Positions 1 through 11,389 are shown, numbered from the stretch's first letter. The stretch: DNA of 64,000 bases from Flaviramulus basaltis (GCF_900114265.1 NZ_FPKV01000001.1:620001-684000), one strand, 5' to 3'. Notes: generated by a model not told the origin, from the sequence alone. Made by a program: numbers and translations.

Positions 1-1
1 G

Positions 2-1675
2 GAAATCACAAAAACAGGTAATGTTGGTATTGGTCATACACGTTGGGCTACTCATGGTGTTCCTAACGATGTAAATTCACATCCTCATATTTCAAACTCT
101 GGCGATTTAGTTATTATTCATAATGGTATTATAGAAAATTATGAATCTCTTAAACAGGAATTGATTTCAAGAGGTTATACTTTTCAATCGGATACAGATA
201 CAGAGGTCTTAATTAACTTAATTGAAGACGTAAAAAAACAAGAAAACGTAAAACTCGGTAAAGCCGTTCAAGTTGCACTAAACCAGGTTGTTGGAGCTTA
301 TGCTATTGCTGTTTTCGATAAAAACAAACCAGAAGAAGTTGTTGTTGCTCGTTTAGGAAGTCCTCTTGCTATTGGTATTGGTGAGAACGAAGATGAGTTT
401 TTTATTGCTAGTGATGCTTCTCCATTTTTAGAATACACTAAAAATGCTATTTATTTAGAAGATGAAGAAATGGCAATTATTAGACGTCATAAAGGCGTGA
501 AAATAAGAAAAATTAAAGATGACTCTTTAGTAGATACTTATGTTCAAGAATTACAACTTAATTTAGAGCAAATAGAAAAAGGAGGGTTTGAGCATTTCAT
601 GCTAAAAGAAATTTTCGAGCAACCAAAAGCAATAACTGATACCTATAGAGGAAGATTATTAAGAAATGAGGCTATTATTAAAATGGCCGGTGTTGAGGAC
701 AACATGAAAAAATTTCTTAATGCTAACCGTATTATTATAGTTGCATGTGGTACATCTTGGCATGCAGGCTTAGTTGCTGAATATATTTTTGAAGACTTAG
801 CAAGAGTACCTGTAGAAGTAGAATATGCTTCAGAATTTAGATATAGAAATCCTGTAATTACTGAAAACGATGTAATTATTGCTATTTCGCAATCCGGTGA
901 AACAGCAGATACACTTGCAGCAATAAAATTAGCAAAATCTAAAGGCGCTTTTGTTTTTGGCGTATGCAATGTTGTGGGATCTTCCATAGCTAGAGAAACT
1001 CATGCTGGAGCTTATACACATGCAGGTCCAGAAATTGGTGTAGCATCTACCAAAGCATTTACAACTCAAATTACAATTTTAACATTAATTGCGTTAAGGC
1101 TAGCTCGTGCTAAAGGCACTATTAGTAGTTCCGATTTTCGTCATCATTTACTGGAATTAGAAATGATTCCTAAAAAAGTAGAAAAAGCTTTAGAAGCTGA
1201 TGATAAAATTAAATTGATTGCAGATATCTATAAAGATGTTAATAATTTTCTTTACTTAGGTAGAGGCTATAATTTTCCTGTAGCCTTAGAAGGTGCTCTT
1301 AAGCTAAAAGAAATTTCATATATCCATGCAGAAGGTTATCCAGCAGCAGAAATGAAACATGGCCCAATTGCACTAATAGATGAGAATATGCCAATTGTTG
1401 TTATCGCTACTAAAAAAGGCCATTATGAAAAAGTAGTTAGTAATATACAAGAAATTAAGTCAAGAAAAGGAAAAATTATTGGTATAGTTACTGAAGGAGA
1501 TGTTCAAGTTAAAGCACTTGCAGATCATATTATTGAAGTTCCAGAAACTATAGAATCCCTTTCTCCTTTACTTACTACAATTCCACTTCAATTACTATCT
1601 TACCATATAGCTGTTCTGTTAAATAAAAATGTAGATCAACCACGTAATTTAGCAAAATCTGTTACTGTAGAGTAA
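2..1675 (+). CDS. glmS: Glutamine-fructose-6-phosphate aminotransferase, 5'-truncated by window edge
   Basis: The frame is open from base 2, so the gene starts before the window; about 557 residues are visible of the roughly 610 usual for GlmS. It makes glucosamine-6-phosphate from fructose-6-phosphate and glutamine, the first step towards UDP-GlcNAc for peptidoglycan and LPS, in the cytosol. The glutaminase signature GHTRWATHG is at visible residues 11-19; the catalytic Cys at the N terminus is off the window. Two SIS sugar-isomerase domains follow: VACGTSWHAG near residue 250 with ISQSGETADT after it, and a second domain with HAEGYPAAEMKHGP. The C terminus DQPRNLAKSVTVE is the conserved family ending. 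Identification is firm. Because the 5' end is missing, nothing can be said about its promoter or leader. Confidence 0.97.
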   Translation, partial: EITKTGNVGIGHTRWATHGVPNDVNSHPHISNSGDLVIIHNGIIENYESLKQELISRGYTFQSDTDTEVLINLIEDVKKQENVKLGKAVQVALNQVVGAYAIAVFDKNKPEEVVVARLGSPLAIGIGENEDEFFIASDASPFLEYTKNAIYLEDEEMAIIRRHKGVKIRKIKDDSLVDTYVQELQLNLEQIEKGGFEHFMLKEIFEQPKAITDTYRGRLLRNEAIIKMAGVEDNMKKFLNANRIIIVACGTSWHAGLVAEYIFEDLARVPVEVEYASEFRYRNPVITENDVIIAISQSGETADTLAAIKLAKSKGAFVFGVCNVVGSSIARETHAGAYTHAGPEIGVASTKAFTTQITILTLIALRLARAKGTISSSDFRHHLLELEMIPKKVEKALEADDKIKLIADIYKDVNNFLYLGRGYNFPVALEGALKLKEISYIHAEGYPAAEMKHGPIALIDENMPIVVIATKKGHYEKVVSNIQEIKSRKGKIIGIVTEGDVQVKALADHIIEVPETIESLSPLLTTIPLQLLSYHIAVLLNKNVDQPRNLAKSVTVE

Positions 1676-1891
1676 AAATATTAGCCATTTATATATAAAC
1701 CCTAAGCCGTAATACTTCTTTCAAAAACATTGTAATTATCATTTTTAAAGCTTATTTTTAAATATATTGTAATTTTTAAGCCTGTTTTTTGCCAAAGACT
1801 ACTATGCATGCATAATTTTTTTGCGTTTTTATTCGTAAGTAATCTATTATATACATATATTGCCAAACTAAAATTAAACTAATTCAAATAA

Positions 1892-4660
1892 ATGAAAACA
1901 ATTCTCCCATTTTTATTGTTGCTTTTCTGTGGATTTTCCTATTCCCAAACAACAATTACTGGTTCTGTTGTTGATGATAATAATCAACCCATTCCAGGAG
2001 CAAACATTATTATTTTAGGAACCTCTTCGGGTACTGTAACAGATTTTGATGGTAATTTCACACTTACTTACAATCAAAATCCTCCGTTTTCAGTTCAAGC
2101 TAGTAGCGTAGGTTTTGAAACTGTTACAGAGAAAGTTACATCAAATAATCAAAAAATTAATTTTGTTTTAAAAGAAGGCACATCATTAGATGAAGTGGTT
2201 ATTTCGGCTTCAAGAACACCTGAGCGTATTTTTGAATCTCCTGTAACTGTCGAGCGTTTTGGACTAAAAGAAATAAAAAACACAGCCTCTGCCGATTTTT
2301 ATGATGGTTTAGAAAACCTAAAAGGTGTCGATGTAAACACAAATAGTTTAACATTTAAATCTGTTAATACACGTGGGTTTGCAACATTTGCTAACAATCG
2401 TTTTATGCAACTTGTTGATGGGATGGACAACTCTACTCCAGCACTTAACTTTCCTATTGGAAATTTAGTTGGGATGACAGAAACTGATGTTTTAAGTGTT
2501 GAGTTATTACCTGGTGCATCATCTGCATTGTATGGTGCAAATGCTTTTAATGGTATATTATTTATGCGAAGTAAAAACCCTTTTGATCATCAAGGTATTA
2601 GTGCTTCAATTAAAAAAGGTATTACTTCACAAGAAGCTGCTGGCGATAACGATTACATAGATGTTAGTTTTCGTGCTGCACATAAATTTAGCAATAAGTT
2701 TGCAGCTAAAATAAACTTTGGTTACTTAAAAGGTACTGATTGGGCTGCAAATAGCGAAGTAGACAAAACTATGGTTGGTGGCACTAGAGCAACAAATATA
2801 AACTATAACGGTGTTAACGTTTATGGCGATTTAGTTTCTACAAATATTAGATCCAAAGCTCCAGAAGCTTACAAACCACTTGTTCCAAATGTATCTGTTA
2901 GTAGAACAGGTTATGATGAAGCCGATTTAACCGATTATAATGCTGAAAGTGTTAAAGCAGATTGGGGATTGTATTATAGACCTTTTGAAAACGACTTTGA
3001 AATATCGTATGTTGGTAAAGTAGGTACAGGTTCAACCATTTACCAAGGTAGTAACAGGTATCATATTGATGGATTCTTCCAAGAACAACATAAAATCGAA
3101 ATAAAAAATGATAATTTCTTTTTAAGAGGTTATGTTGTTGGCGACAATGCTGGTGACTCTTATGACATGGTTGCTACAGCTATTCAAATAAATAGAGCAT
3201 GGAAAAGTGATGAGCAATGGTTTAGTGATTACATATCAACTTATGTTGGAGCAACTCTAAGTGGAGCAAACGAGGCTCAAGCACATGCTGCTGCAAGAGG
3301 AGTAGCTGAATCTGGTAGATTTTTACCAGGAACTCCAGAATTTAATAATGCTTATAATAAAAGTATCAATGACCCTAATTTAGCAACGGGTTCTAAATTT
3401 CAGGATGCTTCTAAGTATTATCATGCTGATGGAAATTATAATTTAAGCCATTTAATTGATTTTGCTGATATTCAAGTAGGTGGTTCTTATAGAAAATACA
3501 ATTTAAACTCTTCAGGAACTATTTATACAGATAAAAATGGTCAAATTGATTATTCAGAATATGGTGTTTATACACAAATTCAAAAAGATATTGAATTAAA
3601 TGAAAGTTTAGAACTTAAACTTACTGGATCTGTCCGTTATGATAAATCAGAATTTTTTGACGGATTCTTTTCTCCAAGATTATCGGCTGGTTTAACAGTT
3701 AACAGAAACCACAACTTTAGAGCATCTGTCCAAACAGGATTTAGAAATCCAACAACACAAGATTTGTTTATTGGCTTAGATACAGGTGCATATGTTTTAG
3801 TGGGTTCTGCACCAGACAATTTAGATCGTTTTTCTCAAGATTATCCTATTAGTAATTCAGGTCAATTACTTGGTCAGCCATCTTCTATAACACAAACTGG
3901 TCGTGCAGCATATACCAATTCATACACAGGAAGTTCTGTGGAACAATTAGCAGCAACAGGAAACCCTGCTGTTTTAGCTTCACCAGATGCAATTGCAAAT
4001 CCTAGTTTAGTAAAACCAGAACAAGTTAGTTCCGCAGAAATTGGATATAGAGGAAAATTCGAAAATTTAATTGTAGATTTTAGTACTTATTACAATAAAT
4101 ACAAAGATTTTATTTCTCAAGGATATGTAATTTCGCCTCTATATGGTACAGTTGGAGACAACTCATTATCAATTGCTGCAATAGCTAATGAAGATTACCA
4201 AGTATATGGTACCTATACAAATGCTGAAGCTGATGTTAAATCTTACGGAGCTTCTTTAGGCTTATCAACTAAAATATTTGGAAGTTTTGATTTAAGTGGA
4301 AGTTATACTTATGCAAAACTAGATTTTGATCAAGCTAAATATCCTGATTTTGTAACAAATTTTAACACGCCTGAACACAAGTTTAAAGCGTCTTTTGGAA
4401 ATACAGAATTGTTTAAAAACTTCGGTTTTAATATAGCCTACAGATTTAGTGATGATTATTACTGGGAAGCTACATTTGGTGACGGTTTAGTACCAGAATT
4501 TCATGTAGTTGATGCACAAATTAACTTAGTAGTACCTAGTTTTAAATCAACTTTTAAAGCTGGTGCTACAAATCTTACTGGAAAAGAATACACTACAGCT
4601 TATGGTACCGGTTATATAGGTTCTATGTATTATTTATCATGGACAATTAACAACTTATAA
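1892..4660 (+). CDS. TonB-dependent receptor with carboxypeptidase-like N-terminal domain
   Basis: A 922-residue outer-membrane receptor that would take up a large substrate using TonB energy. A signal peptide ends near residue 18 (FCGFSYSQ). A carboxypeptidase regulatory-like domain (about 22-105, GSVVDDNNQPIPGANI) is typical of Bacteroidota receptors. The plug domain follows (about 110-230, with VNTRGFATFANNR and ALYGANAFNGI), then a long beta barrel ending in an aromatic-rich strand (MYYLSWTINNL). Five bases separate its stop from the GDSL-type lipoprotein gene, so the two are probably co-transcribed and may act together on a lipid or ester substrate; that is inference. No SusD partner is present, so it is not a standard glycan-uptake locus. 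The substrate cannot be read from sequence. Confidence 0.9.
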   Translation: MKTILPFLLLLFCGFSYSQTTITGSVVDDNNQPIPGANIIILGTSSGTVTDFDGNFTLTYNQNPPFSVQASSVGFETVTEKVTSNNQKINFVLKEGTSLDEVVISASRTPERIFESPVTVERFGLKEIKNTASADFYDGLENLKGVDVNTNSLTFKSVNTRGFATFANNRFMQLVDGMDNSTPALNFPIGNLVGMTETDVLSVELLPGASSALYGANAFNGILFMRSKNPFDHQGISASIKKGITSQEAAGDNDYIDVSFRAAHKFSNKFAAKINFGYLKGTDWAANSEVDKTMVGGTRATNINYNGVNVYGDLVSTNIRSKAPEAYKPLVPNVSVSRTGYDEADLTDYNAESVKADWGLYYRPFENDFEISYVGKVGTGSTIYQGSNRYHIDGFFQEQHKIEIKNDNFFLRGYVVGDNAGDSYDMVATAIQINRAWKSDEQWFSDYISTYVGATLSGANEAQAHAAARGVAESGRFLPGTPEFNNAYNKSINDPNLATGSKFQDASKYYHADGNYNLSHLIDFADIQVGGSYRKYNLNSSGTIYTDKNGQIDYSEYGVYTQIQKDIELNESLELKLTGSVRYDKSEFFDGFFSPRLSAGLTVNRNHNFRASVQTGFRNPTTQDLFIGLDTGAYVLVGSAPDNLDRFSQDYPISNSGQLLGQPSSITQTGRAAYTNSYTGSSVEQLAATGNPAVLASPDAIANPSLVKPEQVSSAEIGYRGKFENLIVDFSTYYNKYKDFISQGYVISPLYGTVGDNSLSIAAIANEDYQVYGTYTNAEADVKSYGASLGLSTKIFGSFDLSGSYTYAKLDFDQAKYPDFVTNFNTPEHKFKASFGNTELFKNFGFNIAYRFSDDYYWEATFGDGLVPEFHVVDAQINLVVPSFKSTFKAGATNLTGKEYTTAYGTGYIGSMYYLSWTINNL

Positions 4661-4665
4661 TTATT

Positions 4666-6234
4666 ATGAAAAAGACAATTATGAATACAAAATATATATG
4701 GCTGTTAACAATTCTATTAGGGTTTTCAGCATGTAATACTCCCGAAGATATCCTTAAAGACTTCAATATAGATCCTCAAACTGGAGCCGAATTACCAGAA
4801 TTAGTAATGGGAAGTGCAGATTTCTCAAACTATGTTGCTCTTGGAGGTTCATTTACTGCAGGTTTTACTGACAATGCTTTATTTATTGCAAGTCAAGAAA
4901 ATTCATTCCCAAATATTTTATCAAAAGAGTTTGCTAAAGTTGGAGGTGGTGATTTCACACAACCTTTAATGAGTGATAATTTTGGTGGACTAGCTTTAAG
5001 TGGTAATAGATTACCTGGTTTTGACCCTCGTTTAGTTTTTGGCGGAGCTGGCCCTGTTCCTTTAGAAAGTGTTATAGGTCAAGTAACAGTGACCACAGAT
5101 TTAACATCTAACCCAACAGGCCCTTTTAAAAATTTAGGTGTACCTGGTGCAAAAAGCTTTCATTTACTTGGCAACGGCTATGGTAATATAGCAAACTTTC
5201 CTGCGGCCGCTAACCCTTATGCAATAAGATTAACTGGCACAACGCCCGATGCTTCGGTTTTAGAATTAGCAATGGCTCAAAGTCCAACATTCTTTACCTT
5301 ATCAGAAATTGGAGGAAATGATGTTTTAGGTTTTGCTTTATCAGGTGGCGATGGTTCTAATGTTATTACACCAAGCGCAGGTTCTGTTGGTGTTGGCTTT
5401 GATGCTACTTTCACCTATTTAGTTTCTGCATTAACATCTACAGGTGCAAAAGGTGTCGTTACTAATGTTCCATATATTACAGATTTGCCTCATTTCACAA
5501 CGGTTCCTTATAATCCAATTCCATTAGATGCAGCTACTGCAGGCTTTTTAAATAGCGCTTCTGCTTATGGTGCTTATAACGCTGGAATTGTTCAAGCTTT
5601 TGCTTATTTAGTGAGCGTGAGCGCTATAAGTCAAGATGATGCCGATGCTGAAATAGTTAAAAGAACTATAAATTTTGAAGCTTCTTCAAACAATGCTGTT
5701 GTAATAATGGATGAAAGTTTAACTGATTTAACCGGTATAAATCCTGCTTTAGCAAGCATGAGACAAGCTACAGCTGATGATTTATTTGTATTAACTGCTT
5801 CTAGCTTTATAGGAACCGAAGCTATTCCTGGTAATCCTCAAACGGTAAATGGTGTTGCAGTTCCATTAGCAGATAAGTGGGTTTTAATACCTAGTGAACA
5901 ACAAACAATAAAAGAGGCTACCGATGCTTACAATAATACTATTGCAGCAGTAGCAAATTCTAATGAAAATGTAGCTTTAGTAGATTTAAAAGGAATTTTA
6001 GCCGAATTAGCTTCAACAGGTATAACCTTTAATAATTATACCTTAAACGCAAGCTTAGTTACAGGTGGAGCTGTTGGTTTAGATGGTGTTCATTTAACAG
6101 CAAGAGGTTATGCTTATATGGCAAACAAGTTTCTTGAAGCTATTGATGCTGAATTTGGTTCGAACTTTGTGGCTTCTGGAAATGTTGCAAAAGCAGGAGA
6201 TTACCCAACAAATTACTCTCCATTATTACAATAA
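4666..6234 (+). CDS. SGNH/GDSL-type hydrolase lipoprotein
   Basis: A 522-residue lipoprotein with the three motifs of SGNH esterases/lipases. The N terminus has a hydrophobic stretch and lipobox GFSAC, with the lipidated Cys at residue 23. Block I is VALGGSFTAG, with the nucleophile Ser62 in a GGS context where most members have GDS. Block III is GGND at 216-219. The catalytic Asp/His pair is in DGVHLT (D473, H476). It should therefore be an active ester hydrolase held on the outer membrane. A second ATG five codons downstream (4681) is an alternative start that still leaves a signal peptide. It follows the TonB receptor by five bases, so hydrolysis outside the cell and import through the receptor is a reasonable guess. 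A terminator follows at 6258. Confidence 0.85.
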   Translation: MKKTIMNTKYIWLLTILLGFSACNTPEDILKDFNIDPQTGAELPELVMGSADFSNYVALGGSFTAGFTDNALFIASQENSFPNILSKEFAKVGGGDFTQPLMSDNFGGLALSGNRLPGFDPRLVFGGAGPVPLESVIGQVTVTTDLTSNPTGPFKNLGVPGAKSFHLLGNGYGNIANFPAAANPYAIRLTGTTPDASVLELAMAQSPTFFTLSEIGGNDVLGFALSGGDGSNVITPSAGSVGVGFDATFTYLVSALTSTGAKGVVTNVPYITDLPHFTTVPYNPIPLDAATAGFLNSASAYGAYNAGIVQAFAYLVSVSAISQDDADAEIVKRTINFEASSNNAVVIMDESLTDLTGINPALASMRQATADDLFVLTASSFIGTEAIPGNPQTVNGVAVPLADKWVLIPSEQQTIKEATDAYNNTIAAVANSNENVALVDLKGILAELASTGITFNNYTLNASLVTGGAVGLDGVHLTARGYAYMANKFLEAIDAEFGSNFVASGNVAKAGDYPTNYSPLLQ

Positions 6235-6257
6235 GTTTATTTTAAAATATAATTTCT

Positions 6258-6285
6258 AAACGCCTTCTTAAAGAGGGCGTTTTTT
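6258..6285 (+). terminator. Rho-independent terminator after the receptor/hydrolase operon
   Basis: AACGCC and GGCGTT form the stem around a short A/T-rich loop, followed directly by a run of T. It lies 24 bases after the hydrolase stop and before the atpD promoter. Confidence 0.75.
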
Positions 6286-6332
6286 ATTGGAAAAAAGCTA
6301 TAAAAACAACTTTATTTTTAAATTAAAAAATA

Positions 6333-6340
6333 TATCTTTG
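6333..6340 (+). promoter_or_regulatory. -7 box of atpD promoter
   Basis: TATCTTTG matches the Bacteroidota sigma-70 -7 consensus TAnnTTTG exactly. It lies 60 bases before the atpD start, which gives a leader of about 50 bases. No clear -33 element is seen. Confidence 0.7.
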
Positions 6341-6397
6341 CACGCGAAAACTAAAAGTGTTTTCATACAATTAAATCGCATAATATTAAACATATAA

Positions 6398-7909
<1,512 letters not shown>

Positions 7910-7926
7910 TATTAAACTATATAATT

Positions 7927-8205
7927 ATGCATCTAGAAATTGTATCACCTGAAGCAACTTTATTTAGTGGAGAAGTAACTAGCGTTTCTGTTCCTGGAGT
8001 AAATGGTGAATTTGAAATGTTAAACAATCACGCACCTATTGTGTCTTTATTAAAAGAAGGTTTTGTGAAAATTTCAGGAAGCATCCAATTAGATAAAGAG
8101 GTTCAAGACAAATTTACTAAAGGTGATAAAAACACAACTTTATTAAAAATTAATTCTGGAACACTTGAAATGAAAGACAATAAAGTTATTGTTTTAGCAG
8201 ATTAG
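7927..8205 (+). CDS. atpC: F1Fo ATP synthase subunit epsilon, short form
   Basis: At 92 residues this has only the N-terminal beta-sandwich of the epsilon subunit (MHLEIVSPEATLFSGEV, NGEFEMLNNHAPIVSLL). It lacks the C-terminal two-helix domain that in E. coli (about 139 residues) can inhibit ATP hydrolysis. Short epsilon subunits are common in Bacteroidota, so this is not truncation by mutation: the stop is followed at once by a perfect terminator. It couples rotation of the central stalk to the c-ring. Without the C-terminal helices it should lack the epsilon-type inhibition; that is inferred from structure knowledge. Confidence 0.95.
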   Translation: MHLEIVSPEATLFSGEVTSVSVPGVNGEFEMLNNHAPIVSLLKEGFVKISGSIQLDKEVQDKFTKGDKNTTLLKINSGTLEMKDNKVIVLAD

Positions 8206-8219
8206 AGTTTATCATTATA

Positions 8220-8265
8220 AAAAAGAAAAAGGCATCAAGTTTAAACTTGATGCCTTTTTCTTTTT
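8220..8265. terminator. Perfect palindromic terminator between atpC and glpD
   Basis: A 46-base perfect inverted repeat with core GGCATCAAG/CTTGATGCC flanked by A and T runs. It can terminate on both strands and sits between the convergent atpDC operon and glpD. Confidence 0.9.
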
Positions 8266-8384
8266 AGTCATATTTCTTAATTAAGAATTTGAAGCAATTT
8301 TTTGTGTAATAGCTATATTTTCTTCTAGAAGATCTGATTCCTTAATCAAGAACTAATACATACTTTTTCGACATGACTAATATA

Positions 8385-9956
8385 TTAAGTTACCATATAA
8401 TTTTTCGCAAGACTTATAAATTCTACTTTTTGCTTCTTTATCCAATCTTCATTTTTATTTAATTCTTTAGCTATAATGTCGGCAACTAAAGGCGCTGCCT
8501 CAATGGCTGCTCTTGCGTCTAAAAACAATAACCTTACTCGTCTTGCTAGTACATCTTCAACTGTTCTTGCCATTTCATTTCTAACGCTCCATATTACTTC
8601 TGCAACTGTATATGGATAATTTGGATGAATCTTTTTATAATTATCTTCATTTTCTAATTGAAGGGCTTTTATTCCATCTAAATCACTTCCATAAACATAT
8701 AAATGATTTTCGTTTGATATAAATCCTGATTTAATATTACCATGTATATCAAGATTTCTAGTTTGCGTTGTTATAAAAGGTAAGTTGTGAACTTCAATAG
8801 CTTTATCTATTACATCTTCTGCCATTTTTCTATAAGTTGTCCATTTACCACCTATAATGCTAATGAGATTACTCTCTGAAACAATTATTTTATGGCTTCG
8901 TGAAACTTCTTTTGTTTTGGTTTTATTTTCTTTAGGAGCGGCAAGAGGTCTTAATCCTGCATAAACACAAAGAATGTCTTTCTTTTTTGGAACTTTATTT
9001 AAATATAACTTAACGTTGTTAAGTATAAAACTTATTTCTGCCTTTGTTGGAACAGGATCAAGCGTTTTTTTTCTAACAGGCGTATCTGTTGTTCCCACCA
9101 AAACCTTATCATGCCAAGGAATAATAAATAATACCCTACCGTCTGATGTTTTAGGAATCATAATAGCGTAGTCGCTATTTAAAAACGATTTATCTAACAC
9201 TAAATGAATCCCTCGACTTGGAATAATTGTTTTTTTGTGAGTTGGATCATTTATTTTTAAAATCTTATCTGTAAAAACGCCTGTTGCATTAATAATACAT
9301 TTCGATTTAATATGATAAACGTTATCTGTTTCTTTATCAATTACAGTAACTCCTTTGTTTTTACCGTCACTATCATTTATAATATCAATAACCTTAAAAT
9401 AATTGAGCAATGTAGCCCCTTGTTCGATGGCTGTTTGTGCTAAATTGATAGCTAATCTAGAATCATCAAACTGACCATCATGGTAAATTACACCGCTAGA
9501 CAAATTCTCTTTTTTTAAATTAGGAAGTAACCGTAATGTATTTGAGTTATTAATTAATTTCGATTTTCCTAAACTTAATTTCTTAGATAACAAATCGTAA
9601 AATTTAAGTCCAATAGAATAATAAAATCCTTGCCACCATTTATAATTTGGAATTATAAATGACAAATTTTTAAAAAGATGTTTTGCGTTTTCTGAAAGAA
9701 TACCTCTTTCTTCTAGAGCTTCTATAACCAAACCCACATTACCCTGAGCTAAATACCTTACTCCTCCATGTACCAATTTTGTGCTTTTACTTGAAGTCCC
9801 TTTAGCAAAATCACTGCCTTCAAACAAAACAGTTTTCAACCCTCTACTAGCAGCATCAATGGCAATACCTAAACCACTTGCTCCGCCACCAATTACAACA
9901 ACATCAAATTCTTCAGTATTTATTATTTCATTAATTAATCGCTCTCTATAAAACAT
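8385..9956 (-). CDS. glpD: FAD-dependent glycerol-3-phosphate dehydrogenase
   Basis: A 523-residue membrane-associated flavoenzyme that oxidises glycerol-3-phosphate to dihydroxyacetone phosphate and passes electrons to quinone. The N-terminal FAD-binding motif is VVVIGGGASGLGIA (about residues 19-32), followed by the family signature STKLVHGGVRYL. The C-terminal DAO-C region (WSVRNEMARTVEDVLARR) is intact. It stands alone: no glycerol kinase or facilitator gene is beside it in this window. On its promoter side is a gap of about 400 bases with no convincing gene. Confidence 0.95.
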   Translation of the reverse strand: MFYRERLINEIINTEEFDVVVIGGGASGLGIAIDAASRGLKTVLFEGSDFAKGTSSKSTKLVHGGVRYLAQGNVGLVIEALEERGILSENAKHLFKNLSFIIPNYKWWQGFYYSIGLKFYDLLSKKLSLGKSKLINNSNTLRLLPNLKKENLSSGVIYHDGQFDDSRLAINLAQTAIEQGATLLNYFKVIDIINDSDGKNKGVTVIDKETDNVYHIKSKCIINATGVFTDKILKINDPTHKKTIIPSRGIHLVLDKSFLNSDYAIMIPKTSDGRVLFIIPWHDKVLVGTTDTPVRKKTLDPVPTKAEISFILNNVKLYLNKVPKKKDILCVYAGLRPLAAPKENKTKTKEVSRSHKIIVSESNLISIIGGKWTTYRKMAEDVIDKAIEVHNLPFITTQTRNLDIHGNIKSGFISNENHLYVYGSDLDGIKALQLENEDNYKKIHPNYPYTVAEVIWSVRNEMARTVEDVLARRVRLLFLDARAAIEAAPLVADIIAKELNKNEDWIKKQKVEFISLAKNYMVT

Positions 9957-10358
9957 AAATGTTTTGTTTATTTTCGTTTTACTAATCTATAGATAAAAAA
10001 GCAAAATAGTCTCTGAAGCTTTAAAGTTAATTAACAATGATTACATTATTTATCAAGATTAATTAGTGGCTTTGATAAACTTACTGTTTTAACCTCTTCA
10101 CTATTTATTTCTATTAAGTTGTTTGAAAATGAATTTGTTGATATTCTGCAATTAGTTGGTATTGTTAGAAAAACTCAAACTTGTTATTGGCTCTATTGCT
10201 AAGACAATACTTAATGATTTTTCTTGTAATAAATTATTTTAGGTGTTGATGGAATTGATTTGGAATTTGGACTAACAACAACCTATTAAACCGAAGCAAT
10301 TTTTAAATAGAAAAACAATTGAAGATCTAGGTATAGAAATTGTAATTACTGACTAACT
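9957..10358. other. 402-base gap with possible decayed coding remnant
   Basis: No intact gene is visible. On the plus strand, short stretches read like protein but are interrupted by stops and frame changes. One at about 10040-10205 includes LFENEFVDILQLVGI; a last one ends in LGIEIVITD just before 10356. This looks like a worn-out gene fragment, but no family is recognisable and chance open frame in AT-rich DNA cannot be excluded. The glpD promoter must lie at the left edge; the best near-match to a -7 box is weak. Confidence 0.25.
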
Positions 10359-10901
10359 TTAATTTATATCACAAATCAAAATTTCCCATTCTTGATTGTT
10401 AGAATGAAACATATGCAGAGTTTTAAACCCAACGGCATAATGTGCATTTAGAGATCTTTGATTCATTTTATCAACCTCTGTTATTATACAGTTATATTCT
10501 TGTTTTAGCACCTCTTTCATTTTGCCATATAACCCCCTAAAAACACCTTGTTTTCTATAATTCTTATCGATACAAATTTGTCCCATAACAATATAGTTTT
10601 CTGTTGGCTTAACCTGGGTTTCAATCATATCAAACATGGGTTTTAAAACATCTATATCGTCTTTAAAAGCTTTAACCATACTTAACGCATAACCAATAAC
10701 CATATCTTCATGCGTGGCAATAGTATGCGCACAAACATCATTCATCGCTTTTAGAACTTCAAAAGTATGTTGAACGGTAACAAACCCTTCTTGTTGTTTT
10801 TCAGTTTCAGAAATTGATATTGGGATATTCCGTTTTTGTAGTTCAAGAATTTGATACAACTCTTGTTCAGTTGAAGCTCTTTTATAAATTATATCGTTCA
10901 C
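10359..10901 (-). CDS. GNAT-family N-acetyltransferase
   Basis: A 180-residue protein with the GNAT fold. The acetyl-CoA-binding motif A is visible as GQICIDKNYRKQGVFRGLY (about residues 107-125). The terminal part carries NAHYAVGFKTLHMF, the usual strand-turn before the end of a GNAT domain. The acyl acceptor is not predictable. It begins 10 bases after the umuD stop, so it is probably co-transcribed with umuD. A link to DNA-damage tolerance is suggested only by position. Confidence 0.85.
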   Translation of the reverse strand: MNDIIYKRASTEQELYQILELQKRNIPISISETEKQQEGFVTVQHTFEVLKAMNDVCAHTIATHEDMVIGYALSMVKAFKDDIDVLKPMFDMIETQVKPTENYIVMGQICIDKNYRKQGVFRGLYGKMKEVLKQEYNCIITEVDKMNQRSLNAHYAVGFKTLHMFHSNNQEWEILICDIN

Positions 10902-10911
10902 AATAAAAAAA

Positions 10912-11361
10912 CTATACTTTTTTAATCACATTAGTCACAATTCCCCAAATGATAAAGTCGTTATCTTCTGTTATTTTTATAATGGGATAATTAGGGTTTT
11001 CTGGTTGCAACCAAAGACCTTCTTTATCTATTTTTAAACGTTTTACCGTAAACTCGCCATCTAAAAAACAAACAGCAATTTTATTATGACTAGGCTCCAA
11101 ACTTCTATCTATAACCAACAAATCACTATCATCAAGTCCTGCACCTATCATTGATTGTCCACTTACTCGAGCAAAAAAAGTAGCTTCTTTGTTTTTTACA
11201 AGTTCATTATCTAAAGAAATACGTTCTTCCTTAAAATCCTCAGCAGGCGATGGAAATCCCGCTGAAATTCCTGTATCTAAAAAGATAGCGCCCAAACCAT
11301 TTGAGGGTTTTGGAGTAAAAAAACTTAGATTTTTAGATTTATGTAGTAGTGTGTTTTTCAT
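10912..11361 (-). CDS. umuD: UmuD-like S24 autoprotease, DNA polymerase V accessory subunit
   Basis: A 149-residue LexA/UmuD-type self-cleaving protein. The cleavage site Ala34-Gly35 (ISAGFPSPAEDF), the nucleophile Ser70 (SGQSMIGAG) and general base Lys107 (TVKRL) are all present. There is no DNA-binding domain, so it is UmuD and not LexA. After RecA-stimulated cleavage it would form polymerase V with UmuC for error-prone translesion synthesis. It lies downstream of umuC, 62 bases away, and has its own -7 box in that gap. The usual order elsewhere is umuD then umuC. Confidence 0.9.
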   Translation of the reverse strand: MKNTLLHKSKNLSFFTPKPSNGLGAIFLDTGISAGFPSPAEDFKEERISLDNELVKNKEATFFARVSGQSMIGAGLDDSDLLVIDRSLEPSHNKIAVCFLDGEFTVKRLKIDKEGLWLQPENPNYPIIKITEDNDFIIWGIVTNVIKKV

Positions 11362-11389
11362 TTTAAGTCTAACAAAGAAGGTATTTGGA

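Noticed and set aside
1690-1795. Short direct repeats TTGTAATT between glmS and the TonB receptor
   Set aside because: Only two 8-base copies in very AT-rich DNA; chance is the simplest explanation.
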